Shown here piece by piece: positions 1-5,403 of a stretch of DNA of 9,390 bases. How positions within the stretch are numbered: the stretch's first letter is position 1; every line of letters starts with the position of its first letter. The notes beneath the pieces are model-generated. The model was given only the letters and a program-made list of their open reading frames with translations. It was not told where the DNA came from and made no database searches. Made by a program: the position numbers and the translations under genes. The DNA is taken from contig JAFIEC010000405.1 in the NCBI GenBank assembly GCA_020832725.1, positions 1 through 9,390 of the forward strand, in the 5' to 3' direction. Origin of the DNA: Paracoccaceae bacterium (GTDB lineage: Bacteria > Pseudomonadota > Alphaproteobacteria > Rhodobacterales > Rhodobacteraceae).

Positions 1-623
1 CCCCATTCCGCGATGAAGGGGGCCCAGGCCACGCCCTCCACCCCCCAGCCCGCGCCAAGGACGAAGGCGACCGACAGCACGATGTTGGTGCCGTTGGTCA
101 CCAGCTGCAGCACCAGAAGCGCCCGTGTCCGCTCGACCGCGATCAGCCATCCGGTGACCGCATAGGCGGCGATGGCCGCAGGCGCAGACCAGATGCGGAT
201 GGACAGATAGCTGCGTGCGAGATCCTCCACCTCGGAGGGGGCGGGGGCGAGCAGGAACGCGCCCGCGAACAGCGGCACCTGAAGTGCGACGAACACAAGG
301 CCGCCGCCCAGCCCCAGGACCAGCCCGCGCGAAAGCAGGGCCGCCACCTCGGCGTGTTCTCCGGCACCTGCGGCCTGGGCCGTCAGCCCGGTCATGCCCA
401 TGCGCAGAAAGCCGAACAACCAGTAGAGCATGGTCAGGATCGTCGCACCCAGCCCGACCGCGCCGATGGGGGCGGCCGCGCCCATCTGGCCGACCACTGC
501 AGTGTCGACCAGCCCCAGCAGCGGTACGGTGAGGTTGGCCAGGACGATGGGAAACGCGATGCGCAGCACCCGGGCCGAAGACAGCACGCCCGGCCCGCCT
601 GCCTCAGCGGGGGCGATGCTCAT
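1..623 (-). CDS. MATE-family efflux transporter, DinF-like (3' part outside window)
   Basis: Inner-membrane antiporter of the MATE family, which exports cationic drugs or other organic compounds in exchange for H+ or Na+. The frame is open from ATG at 623 to the left edge, giving 207 N-terminal residues of a protein that is usually about 440-460 aa. After a short cytoplasmic tail the first transmembrane segment (about residues 19-45) carries P-L-L-G-L-V-D-T-A-V-V-G. Its Asp40 matches the TM1 acidic residue implicated in cation coupling in DinF-type MATE proteins. Further hydrophobic segments lie at about 50-75, 95-125, 140-165 and 170-195, as expected for the N-terminal six-helix lobe. The start overlaps the stop of the upstream thioesterase by 4 bases (ATGA), so translation is probably coupled. 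The substrate cannot be read from the sequence. The family call is firm; the DinF subgroup is probable. Confidence 0.88.
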   Translation of the reverse strand, partial: MSIAPAEAGGPGVLSSARVLRIAFPIVLANLTVPLLGLVDTAVVGQMGAAAPIGAVGLGATILTMLYWLFGFLRMGMTGLTAQAAGAGEHAEVAALLSRGLVLGLGGGLVFVALQVPLFAGAFLLAPAPSEVEDLARSYLSIRIWSAPAAIAAYAVTGWLIAVERTRALLVLQLVTNGTNIVLSVAFVLGAGWGVEGVAWAPFIAEW

Positions 624-1141
624 GGGCCGGGCGGCGGGTCGCGGCGCGGCATCAGAAAGGCCCCGCGGGCCGTGGCATGAGGCCGGTCGCGGTTGTCCTG
701 CCAGGCCTCGACCTGGACCGAGGCATAGCGCCGTCCCGAACGGGCGACGCGGGCGCGGGCATAGGAATCGCGCGGCAGGCCGGAGCGCAGATAGTCCACG
801 GTAAAGTCGATCGTCTTGGGCAGGCGGGGCAGGCCGAGGCCGTCGGCGACCTCCGGGGGGAGGCGGCCCGCCTCCATGTCGTCCCACAGATCGGCCCATG
901 TCAGCCCGACCGTCGCCGTCACCTCCAGGAAGGCCGCAGTTGCCCCGCCATGCAGGGCAGGCAGGAACGGGTTGCCGATCAGCCGCTCGTCGAAGGGCAT
1001 GATCGCGGTCAGCTCGTCCCCGCGCCTGTCGAACACGATGCCCAGGTGGCGGGCAAAGGGGATGGCCTCGACGAGGGTGCGCAGCAGGCCGTCGCGGCGC
1101 TGCTTGATGATCTGGACCGGTTCGGGGCGGCGGGCGTTCAT
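620..1141 (-). CDS. PaaI-type hotdog thioesterase, second of a tandem pair
   Basis: Predicted acyl-CoA thioesterase of the PaaI/4HBT hotdog family, cytoplasmic, 173 aa. The fold signature is the H-G-G turn at residues 64-66 followed by the long hotdog helix. The residue nine positions after His64 is Glu73, where the neighbouring paralogue has Asp; both Asp and Glu serve as the catalytic acid in this superfamily. The N-terminal element E-A-I-P-F-A-R-H-L-G (residues 25-34) closely matches E-A-I-P-M-A-R-E-L-G in the upstream gene, which supports duplication. An insertion of about 20 residues (about 78-104) follows the central helix, making this protein longer than a typical 140-150-aa PaaI. The start overlaps the upstream stop by 4 bases, as does the stop with the MATE start. 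The substrate is unknown; the locus suggests a medium-chain or aromatic acyl-CoA, which is inference only. Confidence 0.87.
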   Translation of the reverse strand: MNARRPEPVQIIKQRRDGLLRTLVEAIPFARHLGIVFDRRGDELTAIMPFDERLIGNPFLPALHGGATAAFLEVTATVGLTWADLWDDMEAGRLPPEVADGLGLPRLPKTIDFTVDYLRSGLPRDSYARARVARSGRRYASVQVEAWQDNRDRPHATARGAFLMPRRDPPPGP

Positions 1142-1587
1142 GATGTGCGGAAGGGGCCGGAGGATTCGATCGTGAAGGCACCCGTGGCGATGGCCACCGG
1201 GCTGCCCTTGTCCTCATCGCTGGCGGTGGCGCGGACAAAGGCCACCGAACGCGTGACATGATGGCATTCGGCGCGGGCGGTGATGCGCTGACCGGGACGC
1301 GCCGCGCGCATGTAGTCGATCCGCAGATCGAGCGTGGCGGTCGCGGCGGGGCCGGAGGGGTGGCTCAACACTGCCGCGCCGCCGCAGGTGTCGAGCAGCG
1401 CCGAGACAGCGCCTCCGTGGATCACCCCCGTCTCGGGGTCGCCGACAAAGCGGGCGTCCCAGGGCATGGATATCTCTGCCACCCCTTCGCCGAGGCTGTC
1501 GAGGCGCATGCCCAGTTCGCGCGCCATCGGGATCGCCTCGATGAACTGGCGCGCGATGCGGGTGCTCTCTTCGGGTGACAGGGGCAT
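1138..1587 (-). CDS. PaaI-type hotdog thioesterase, first gene of the leftward operon
   Basis: Predicted acyl-CoA thioesterase of the PaaI/4HBT hotdog family, 149 aa, the usual length for the family. It carries H-G-G at residues 57-59 and the catalytic-type Asp66 in H-G-G-A-V-S-A-L-L-D, followed by the beta strands typical of the fold (T-L-D-L-R-I-D-Y-M, about 92-100). The frame is open further upstream, to 1788. However, residues before ATG 1587 are Pro/Arg/Ala-rich, unlike any thioesterase, and would run into the divergent regulator, so 1587 is the chosen start. No strong Shine-Dalgarno is visible before it. The stop overlaps the next start by 4 bases (ATGA). It is the promoter-proximal gene of a thioesterase-thioesterase-MATE unit divergent from the MerR and beta-oxidation genes. 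It may relieve acyl-CoA build-up during fatty-acid use, but that role is inferred from position alone. Confidence 0.87.
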   Translation of the reverse strand: MPLSPEESTRIARQFIEAIPMARELGMRLDSLGEGVAEISMPWDARFVGDPETGVIHGGAVSALLDTCGGAAVLSHPSGPAATATLDLRIDYMRAARPGQRITARAECHHVTRSVAFVRATASDEDKGSPVAIATGAFTIESSGPFRTS

Positions 1588-1642
1588 GGCGCTGCTTTCG
1601 TCACATGTCTGGCGCGCCGGGGCCGGTGCCTGGTGCGGGCCC

Positions 1643-1672
1643 CCATAATCGCGCGGCCCGGCCCGTGCGCAA
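1643..1672 (-). promoter_or_regulatory. candidate promoter for the leftward thioesterase-MATE operon
   Basis: On the minus strand TTGCGC (1672-1667) and TTATGG (1648-1643) are separated by 18 bases. This is a weak sigma70-like pair in an otherwise very GC-rich stretch, about 55 bases upstream of ATG 1587. The AT-rich patch at 1645-1649 is one of the few in this intergenic region. It is a weak match, offered only because a leftward promoter must lie in 1588-1748. Confidence 0.25.
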
Positions 1673-1698
1673 GGGGCAATCGCGCGGACGTTGCGGCA

Positions 1699-1728
1699 TT
1701 GCCACGGATTGCGCGGCGCGGCTAGATT
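1699..1728 (+). promoter_or_regulatory. candidate promoter for the first MerR gene
   Basis: TTGCCA (1699-1704) and TAGATT (1723-1728) are separated by 18 bases and lie 20 bases upstream of ATG 1749. A transcript starting about 1735 would have a very short leader that includes the GGGGAG Shine-Dalgarno at 1737-1742. A perfect 10-bp palindrome, CCCGTACGGG (1730-1739), sits at the predicted start of transcription and touches the Shine-Dalgarno, so it could be an operator or an RNA hairpin. Both elements are consensus-like but untested. Confidence 0.4.
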
Positions 1729-1748
1729 GCCCGTACGGGGAGAGGTGA

Positions 1749-2144
1749 ATGACCGAGGAACGCCTGAGCCTGAAGGACATGTGCGCAAGGTTCGATGTGA
1801 CCCCGCGCACCTTGCGCCATTACGAATACATCGAACTGCTCTCGCCGCTGCGCGCGGGGCGCGCGCGCCATTACGGCCCGCGCGAGATCGCCCGGATGAC
1901 CCTGATCCTGCGGGGGCGGCGTTTCGGCTTCAGCCTCGAAGAGATCCGGCAATGGCTGGAGCTGTACGATGCCGACCCCGAGGGGCGTCTGCAGAAACAG
2001 GTCTGGATCGACGCGGCGGAACGCCAGATCGGGGAGTTGCAGGCGCGCCGCGCACAGCTGGACATGGCGATCCGCGATCTTGAGGCGCTGCGCGACCTTG
2101 CCCGGCGTTCGCTGGAGGAGGATTCCGACAGCGCCGGCAAGTGA
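1749..2144 (+). CDS. MerR-family transcriptional regulator (first of two)
   Basis: DNA-binding regulator of 131 aa. The N-terminal winged helix-turn-helix is clear: residues 7-26 include V-T-P-R-T-L-R-H-Y-E, the MerR recognition-helix signature, followed by the wing and by L-I-L-R-G-R-R-F-G-F-S-L-E-E-I-R-Q at about 53-69. The C-terminal part (about 85-118) is rich in Ala, Leu, Arg, Glu and Gln and should form the antiparallel coiled coil that dimerises MerR proteins. The only Cys is Cys12 in the HTH, so this is not a thiol metal sensor. The start is supported by GGGGAG six bases upstream. It resembles the MerR-type regulators found beside acyl-CoA catabolism genes in Proteobacteria (LiuR-like), so control by an acyl-CoA or a related metabolite is plausible. 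Direct control of the downstream operon and/or the divergent thioesterases is inferred from position. Confidence 0.93.
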   Translation: MTEERLSLKDMCARFDVTPRTLRHYEYIELLSPLRAGRARHYGPREIARMTLILRGRRFGFSLEEIRQWLELYDADPEGRLQKQVWIDAAERQIGELQARRAQLDMAIRDLEALRDLARRSLEEDSDSAGK

Positions 2145-2171
2145 CGTTGCGTTCTTTTACGTAAACGTCAC
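2141..2171. promoter_or_regulatory. inverted-repeat operator candidate between the two MerR genes
   Basis: GTGACGTT (2141-2148) and AACGTCAC (2164-2171) form a perfect 8-bp inverted repeat around a 15-base spacer. The spacer carries most of a second perfect palindrome, TTTACGTAAA (2156-2165), and the right side reads ACGTAAACGT (2159-2168). The left arm overlaps the stop codon of the first MerR gene. The site sits in the only non-coding gap upstream of the second MerR and beta-oxidation genes, and it is strikingly AT-richer than its surroundings. No T-tract follows, so a terminator is unlikely. Dyads of this kind with ACGT cores are typical MerR-family operators, and ACGT-rich sites are reported for LiuR-type regulators of acyl-CoA catabolism. 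I could not pick a convincing -35/-10 pair here. Confidence 0.55.
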
Positions 2172-2215
2172 GAAACCCACTTGATCGGATCGCCATGCCC
2201 GCGCATCTGTGCTGC

Positions 2216-2764
2216 ATGACCGGCGATACCGTACGCAGCACAGACCTGATGAGCATCCGCGAGATGTGCGCCGCCTTTGGCGTGACCCCGCGGACCCTGC
2301 GCTTCTACGAGGCCAAGGAGCTTCTGTTTCCTCAGCGCGACGGGCAGAAGCGGCTGTTCACCCGCCGCGATCGCGCCCGCCTGAAGCTGATCCTGCGGGG
2401 CAAGCGGTTCGGCTTCAGTCTGGAGGAGATCCGCCAGCTGCTGGACATGTATCGACCCGGCCCCGGCCAGCGCGCTCAGCTGGAGCGCACCTACGCGCTG
2501 GCACAGGCGCGCCGGGCGGAACTGATGCGCCGCCGATCCGACCTGGAGGCGGCGATCGCAGACCTCGACGAACAGATGCGCTGGGGAGAGCGGGTGATCG
2601 CCGCGCTCGGCCCGGCGCAGGCCGCCGAATGCGGCACGCCGCGCACGCATGACGCGACGCGGCCCGTTGAACAGACCGCGCCCGGGGGCGTGAAGGGGAG
2701 AGACCGATGCCAAGCTACACCGCACCTGTCCGCGACATGCAGTATGTCATCCACGATGTGCTGA
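2216..2764 (+). CDS. MerR-family transcriptional regulator (second of two), overlapping the dehydrogenase gene
   Basis: Second MerR-type regulator, 182 aa from the chosen start. The HTH signature V-T-P-R-T-L-R-F-Y-E lies at about 23-32, and L-I-L-R-G-K-R-F-G-F-S-L-E-E-I-R-Q is almost identical to the preceding gene, so the two are tandem paralogues. A coiled-coil-like helix follows to about residue 135. ATG 2216 is chosen because it gives an MT...LMSIREMC N-terminus like the upstream paralogue; ATG 2195 and ATG 2249 are alternatives, and none has a good Shine-Dalgarno. The last roughly 40 residues, after the helical region, are low in recognisable structure. The final 58 bases are read out of phase with the first codons of the acyl-CoA dehydrogenase, giving a Ser/Thr/Cys-rich tail that looks non-functional. 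The gene probably autoregulates through the palindrome at 2141-2171 and controls the operon it leads (inference). Confidence 0.88.
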   Translation: MTGDTVRSTDLMSIREMCAAFGVTPRTLRFYEAKELLFPQRDGQKRLFTRRDRARLKLILRGKRFGFSLEEIRQLLDMYRPGPGQRAQLERTYALAQARRAELMRRRSDLEAAIADLDEQMRWGERVIAALGPAQAAECGTPRTHDATRPVEQTAPGGVKGRDRCQATPHLSATCSMSSTMC

Positions 2765-4485
2765 ACGCATCGGCGCTGGACATCGGGGGCTATGATGAGC
2801 TGGAGGCGGATTTCACCGGCGCCATCCTGGAGGAGGCCGGCAAGATCGCCTCGGAGGTGCTGGCCCCGCTGAATGCGGTCGGCGATCTGGAGGGCTGCCG
2901 GCTGGAAAATGGTGTGGTCTACACGCCGGCCGGTTTTCGCGAGGCCTTCGAGAAGCTCAAGGAGGGTGGCTGGCCCGGACTTGACTGCGATCCGGAATAT
3001 GGCGGTCAGGGGATGCCCTATCTGCTGGGCACTGCGGTGGGCGAGATGTTCATCTCGGCCAACCTTGCCTTTGCCATGTACCACGGCCTGACCCATGGTG
3101 CCTATTCCGCCATCCATACCCACGGGACCGAGGAGCAGAAGCGCACCTATCTGCCCAGGCTCGTCTCGTGCGAATGGACGGGCACGATGAACCTGACAGA
3201 GCCCCATTGCGGCACCGATCTGGGGCTGATGCGCACCAAGGCAGAGCCGCAGGAAGATGGAAGCTACCTGGTCACGGGGCAGAAGATCTTCATCTCGGCG
3301 GGCGATCACGACATGGCCGAGAACATCATCCATCTGGTGCTGGCGAGGATCCCGGGCGGCCCCGAGGGGATCAAGGGGGTCTCGCTGTTCATCGTGCCCA
3401 AGTTCATCGTCGACGAAGACGGAAACCCCGGCGCGCGCAATGCGCTCTCGGTGGGCAAGATCGAGCACAAGATGGGCATTCACGGCAATGCCACCTGTGT
3501 GATGAACTATGATGGTGCCACCGGCTGGCTTGTGGGAGAGGCGCACAAGGGCATGCGGGCGATGTTCACCATGATGAACGAGGCGCGCATCGGCGTGGGG
3601 CTTCAGGGCCTCGCCCAGGCCGAGGTGGCCTATCAGAACGCACTGGCCTATGCCAAGGACCGCCTGCAGGGCCGGGCCGTCACGGGGGCCGCCCACCCCG
3701 ATGGTCCGGCAGACCCGCTGATCGTGCATCCCGACATCCGGCGCAGTCTTCTGGCACAGAAAAGCTTTGTGGAGGGCTCGCGCGCCTTTGCCCTGTGGGG
3801 GGCCACGCTGATCGACCGCGCCCACCGCGAGGGCGATGCCGCCGCCGACGGGCTGGTGTCGCTGCTCACCCCGGTGATCAAGGGCTATCTGACCGACAAG
3901 GGCTTTGACATGACCATCCTGGCCCAGCAGGTCTATGGCGGGCATGGCTATATCGAGGAATGGGGCATGTCGCAATTCGCCCGCGACGCCCGCATCGCCA
4001 TGATCTACGAGGGGGCCAACGGCATTCAGGCGCTTGATCTGGTGGGCCGCAAGCTGGCCGCCGATGGTGGCAAGCATGTCATGGCCTTCTTCGAGGAGAT
4101 CAAGGGTTTCCTCAAGGCGCACAAGGAAGACGAGGCGCTGTCCGACGATATCATGGCCCCGCTCAAGGCCGCGTCGAAGGACCTGCAGGAGGCGGGCATG
4201 TTCTTCATGGCCGAGGGCATGAAGAACCCGAACGCCGCCCTGTCGGGAGCCTATGACTTCATGCACATGATGGGCGAGGTCTGTCTGGGCTACATGTGGG
4301 CGCGCATGGCGGTGGCAAGCACAAAGTCGCTGGCGGAGGGACGCGGCGATCCGGCCTTCCACAAGGCCAAGCTGACGACAGCGCGCTATTTCATGGCGCG
4401 GGAATTGCCCTCCACCGCGCTGCATCTGGCGCGGATCCGCTCGGGTGCGGCACCGGTGATGGAGCTGGAAGAGGCAGCGTTCTGA
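2707..4485 (+). CDS. acyl-CoA dehydrogenase, FadE/DmdC-type with C-terminal extension
   Basis: FAD-dependent acyl-CoA dehydrogenase, 592 aa, which introduces the trans-2 double bond in the first step of beta-oxidation and passes electrons to electron-transfer flavoprotein. Order: a short N-terminal extension (M-P-S-Y-T-A-P-V-R-D-M-Q-Y), an N-terminal helical domain (about 36-155), a middle beta domain opening at T158-G-T-M-N-L-T-E-P-H-C-G-T-D171 (flavin/substrate binding), and a C-terminal helical domain. The latter has R-I-A-M-I-Y-E-G with Glu435 as the expected catalytic base and the following G-A-N-G-I-Q. An extra helical C-terminal domain (about 460-585) is characteristic of the 590-600-aa group that includes 3-methylmercaptopropionyl-CoA dehydrogenase (DmdC). 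AAGGGGAG, six bases before ATG 2707, fixes the start. Whether the substrate is a straight-chain acyl-CoA or methylmercaptopropionyl-CoA cannot be decided from sequence; the fadA and fadB neighbours favour general fatty acids. Confidence 0.95.
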   Translation: MPSYTAPVRDMQYVIHDVLNASALDIGGYDELEADFTGAILEEAGKIASEVLAPLNAVGDLEGCRLENGVVYTPAGFREAFEKLKEGGWPGLDCDPEYGGQGMPYLLGTAVGEMFISANLAFAMYHGLTHGAYSAIHTHGTEEQKRTYLPRLVSCEWTGTMNLTEPHCGTDLGLMRTKAEPQEDGSYLVTGQKIFISAGDHDMAENIIHLVLARIPGGPEGIKGVSLFIVPKFIVDEDGNPGARNALSVGKIEHKMGIHGNATCVMNYDGATGWLVGEAHKGMRAMFTMMNEARIGVGLQGLAQAEVAYQNALAYAKDRLQGRAVTGAAHPDGPADPLIVHPDIRRSLLAQKSFVEGSRAFALWGATLIDRAHREGDAAADGLVSLLTPVIKGYLTDKGFDMTILAQQVYGGHGYIEEWGMSQFARDARIAMIYEGANGIQALDLVGRKLAADGGKHVMAFFEEIKGFLKAHKEDEALSDDIMAPLKAASKDLQEAGMFFMAEGMKNPNAALSGAYDFMHMMGEVCLGYMWARMAVASTKSLAEGRGDPAFHKAKLTTARYFMARELPSTALHLARIRSGAAPVMELEEAAF

Positions 4486-4495
4486 GGCGGCGGGG

Positions 4496-4750
4496 ATGAA
4501 ACGCCCTCAGCGTCGCATCCCGCAGCCGCCGCTGGCGCTGAGCGATCCGGCGCGGCGGCGGCTCAGGGGGCTGGCGCGCACCCACGGCCTGAGCGAAGGT
4601 GCCGCACTCTCGGCGCTGCTGGAGGTGCTGGACCGGCTTGGGCCTGCACACAGGCTGGAGCGGGCTCTGGCCCGGGCCGCGCGCGAGAGCCAGGCCCGGC
4701 CGACGGGGCCGGGCGAAGATGCCGCGGGCACAGACCCGCAGGGAGGGTGA
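4496..4750 (+). CDS. small protein of unknown function, possible ribbon-helix-helix-like fold
   Basis: Basic 84-aa protein that I do not recognise. It fills the 266-base gap between the dehydrogenase and the GST gene with tight operon spacing: it starts 10 bases after the dehydrogenase stop and ends one base before the GST start. The core reads as a short strand (P-L-A-L-S-D), a helix (P-A-R-R-R-L-R-G-L-A-R) and a second helix beginning S-E-G-A-A-L-S-A-L-L-E-V-L. This is the strand-helix-helix order of small ribbon-helix-helix (Arc/CopG-like) DNA-binding proteins. The C-terminal third is Ala/Gly/Pro-rich and probably disordered. No Cys, signal peptide or membrane segment is seen. The Shine-Dalgarno is poor (GGCGGGG only), so translation may depend on the upstream gene. 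High G+C leaves many chance frames, so the coding call rests mostly on spacing and on the regular helical pattern. Confidence 0.62.
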   Translation: MKRPQRRIPQPPLALSDPARRRLRGLARTHGLSEGAALSALLEVLDRLGPAHRLERALARAARESQARPTGPGEDAAGTDPQGG

Positions 4751-4751
4751 G

Positions 4752-5387
4752 ATGACCATACGCCTGCATTGCTTTGGCGAATCCGGCAATTCCTACAAGG
4801 CCGCGCTGACCTACCGGCTGACCGGCCTCGACTGGGAACCGGTCTTTGTGGATTTCTTCAACGGTGCCGCAAGGTCGCCCGAATTTCGCGCCCTGAACCC
4901 GATGGGCGAGGTGCCTGTGGCCGAGGAGGGGGGGCGCGTGCTCACCCAGTCGGGTGTCATGCAGATAGAGGCGGCCGAGCGCACGGGGCGGCTGATCTGG
5001 CGCGACGAGGCCGAGCGCGCCGAGGTGCTGCGCTGGCTGTTCTGGGACAATCACAAGATGTCCTCACAGGCCGGCATCACACGGTTCCTGATGAATTTCG
5101 TGCCCGAGGAGAAGCGCCCGGCCGAGGTGATCGGTTTCATGCAGGGGCGTCTTCGGGCGGCGCTGGGCACGCTGGAAGGGGCGCTTTCGGGCCGTGACTG
5201 GCTGGTAGGCGATGGCCCCACAATCGCCGATATCGCCTGCTGCGGCTATCTCTATTACCCCGAGCCCTATGGCTTCGACCGGGCCGAGTGGCCGGCCATC
5301 GACGCATGGCTGGACCGGATCGCGGCGCAGCCCGGATGGGCCCATCCCTATGACCTGATGCCCGGCAACCCCGCCGACCGGGCCTGA
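4752..5387 (+). CDS. glutathione S-transferase family protein
   Basis: Soluble GST-like protein of 211 aa. The N-terminal thioredoxin-fold domain (about 1-78) has E10-S-G-N-S-Y-K after the first strand, where Ser11 is the candidate thiol-activating residue. It also has the cis-proline Val54-Pro55 in G-E-V-P-V, and the Gln66-Ser67 pair that binds the gamma-glutamyl group of glutathione. The all-helical C-terminal domain (about 88-205) contains G-D-G-P-T-I-A-D-I (153-161), the conserved N-capping/Asp element of GSTs. The frame is open upstream to 4599, but GGGAGGG just before ATG 4752 and the family N-terminus fix the start. It lies between beta-oxidation genes, with one base to the upstream small gene and a 16-base gap to the thiolase. 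Its job there is unknown; detoxifying reactive enoyl- or thio-compounds is possible, but this is only inference. Confidence 0.93.
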   Translation: MTIRLHCFGESGNSYKAALTYRLTGLDWEPVFVDFFNGAARSPEFRALNPMGEVPVAEEGGRVLTQSGVMQIEAAERTGRLIWRDEAERAEVLRWLFWDNHKMSSQAGITRFLMNFVPEEKRPAEVIGFMQGRLRAALGTLEGALSGRDWLVGDGPTIADIACCGYLYYPEPYGFDRAEWPAIDAWLDRIAAQPGWAHPYDLMPGNPADRA

Positions 5388-5403
5388 CAGAGGAGGAGAC
5401 GAC

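Noticed and set aside
143..1261. Several plus-strand open frames opposite the MATE and thioesterase genes
   Set aside because: They are Arg/Pro/Ala-rich frames antisense to proteins with clear family motifs; none has a plausible ribosome site.
1588..1788. N-terminal extension of the first thioesterase to an ATG at 1788
   Set aside because: The extra 67 residues have no hotdog similarity and the extension would overlap the divergent MerR gene and its promoter. ATG 1587 gives a normal PaaI length.
2141..2171. Rho-independent terminator between the MerR genes
   Set aside because: The inverted repeat has a 15-base loop, a modest stem and no following T-run. Position and ACGT content fit an operator better.
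2491..4425. Very long open frame (644 codons) on the minus strand across the dehydrogenase gene
   Set aside because: It lies exactly antisense to a complete, motif-bearing acyl-CoA dehydrogenase. It is His/Gly/Leu/Arg-rich with no recognisable domain, as expected from antisense frames in GC-rich DNA where stops are rare.
4599..4751. N-terminal extension of the GST protein
   Set aside because: The added 51 residues are Arg/Trp/Pro-rich and out of family, while GGGAGGG directly precedes ATG 4752.
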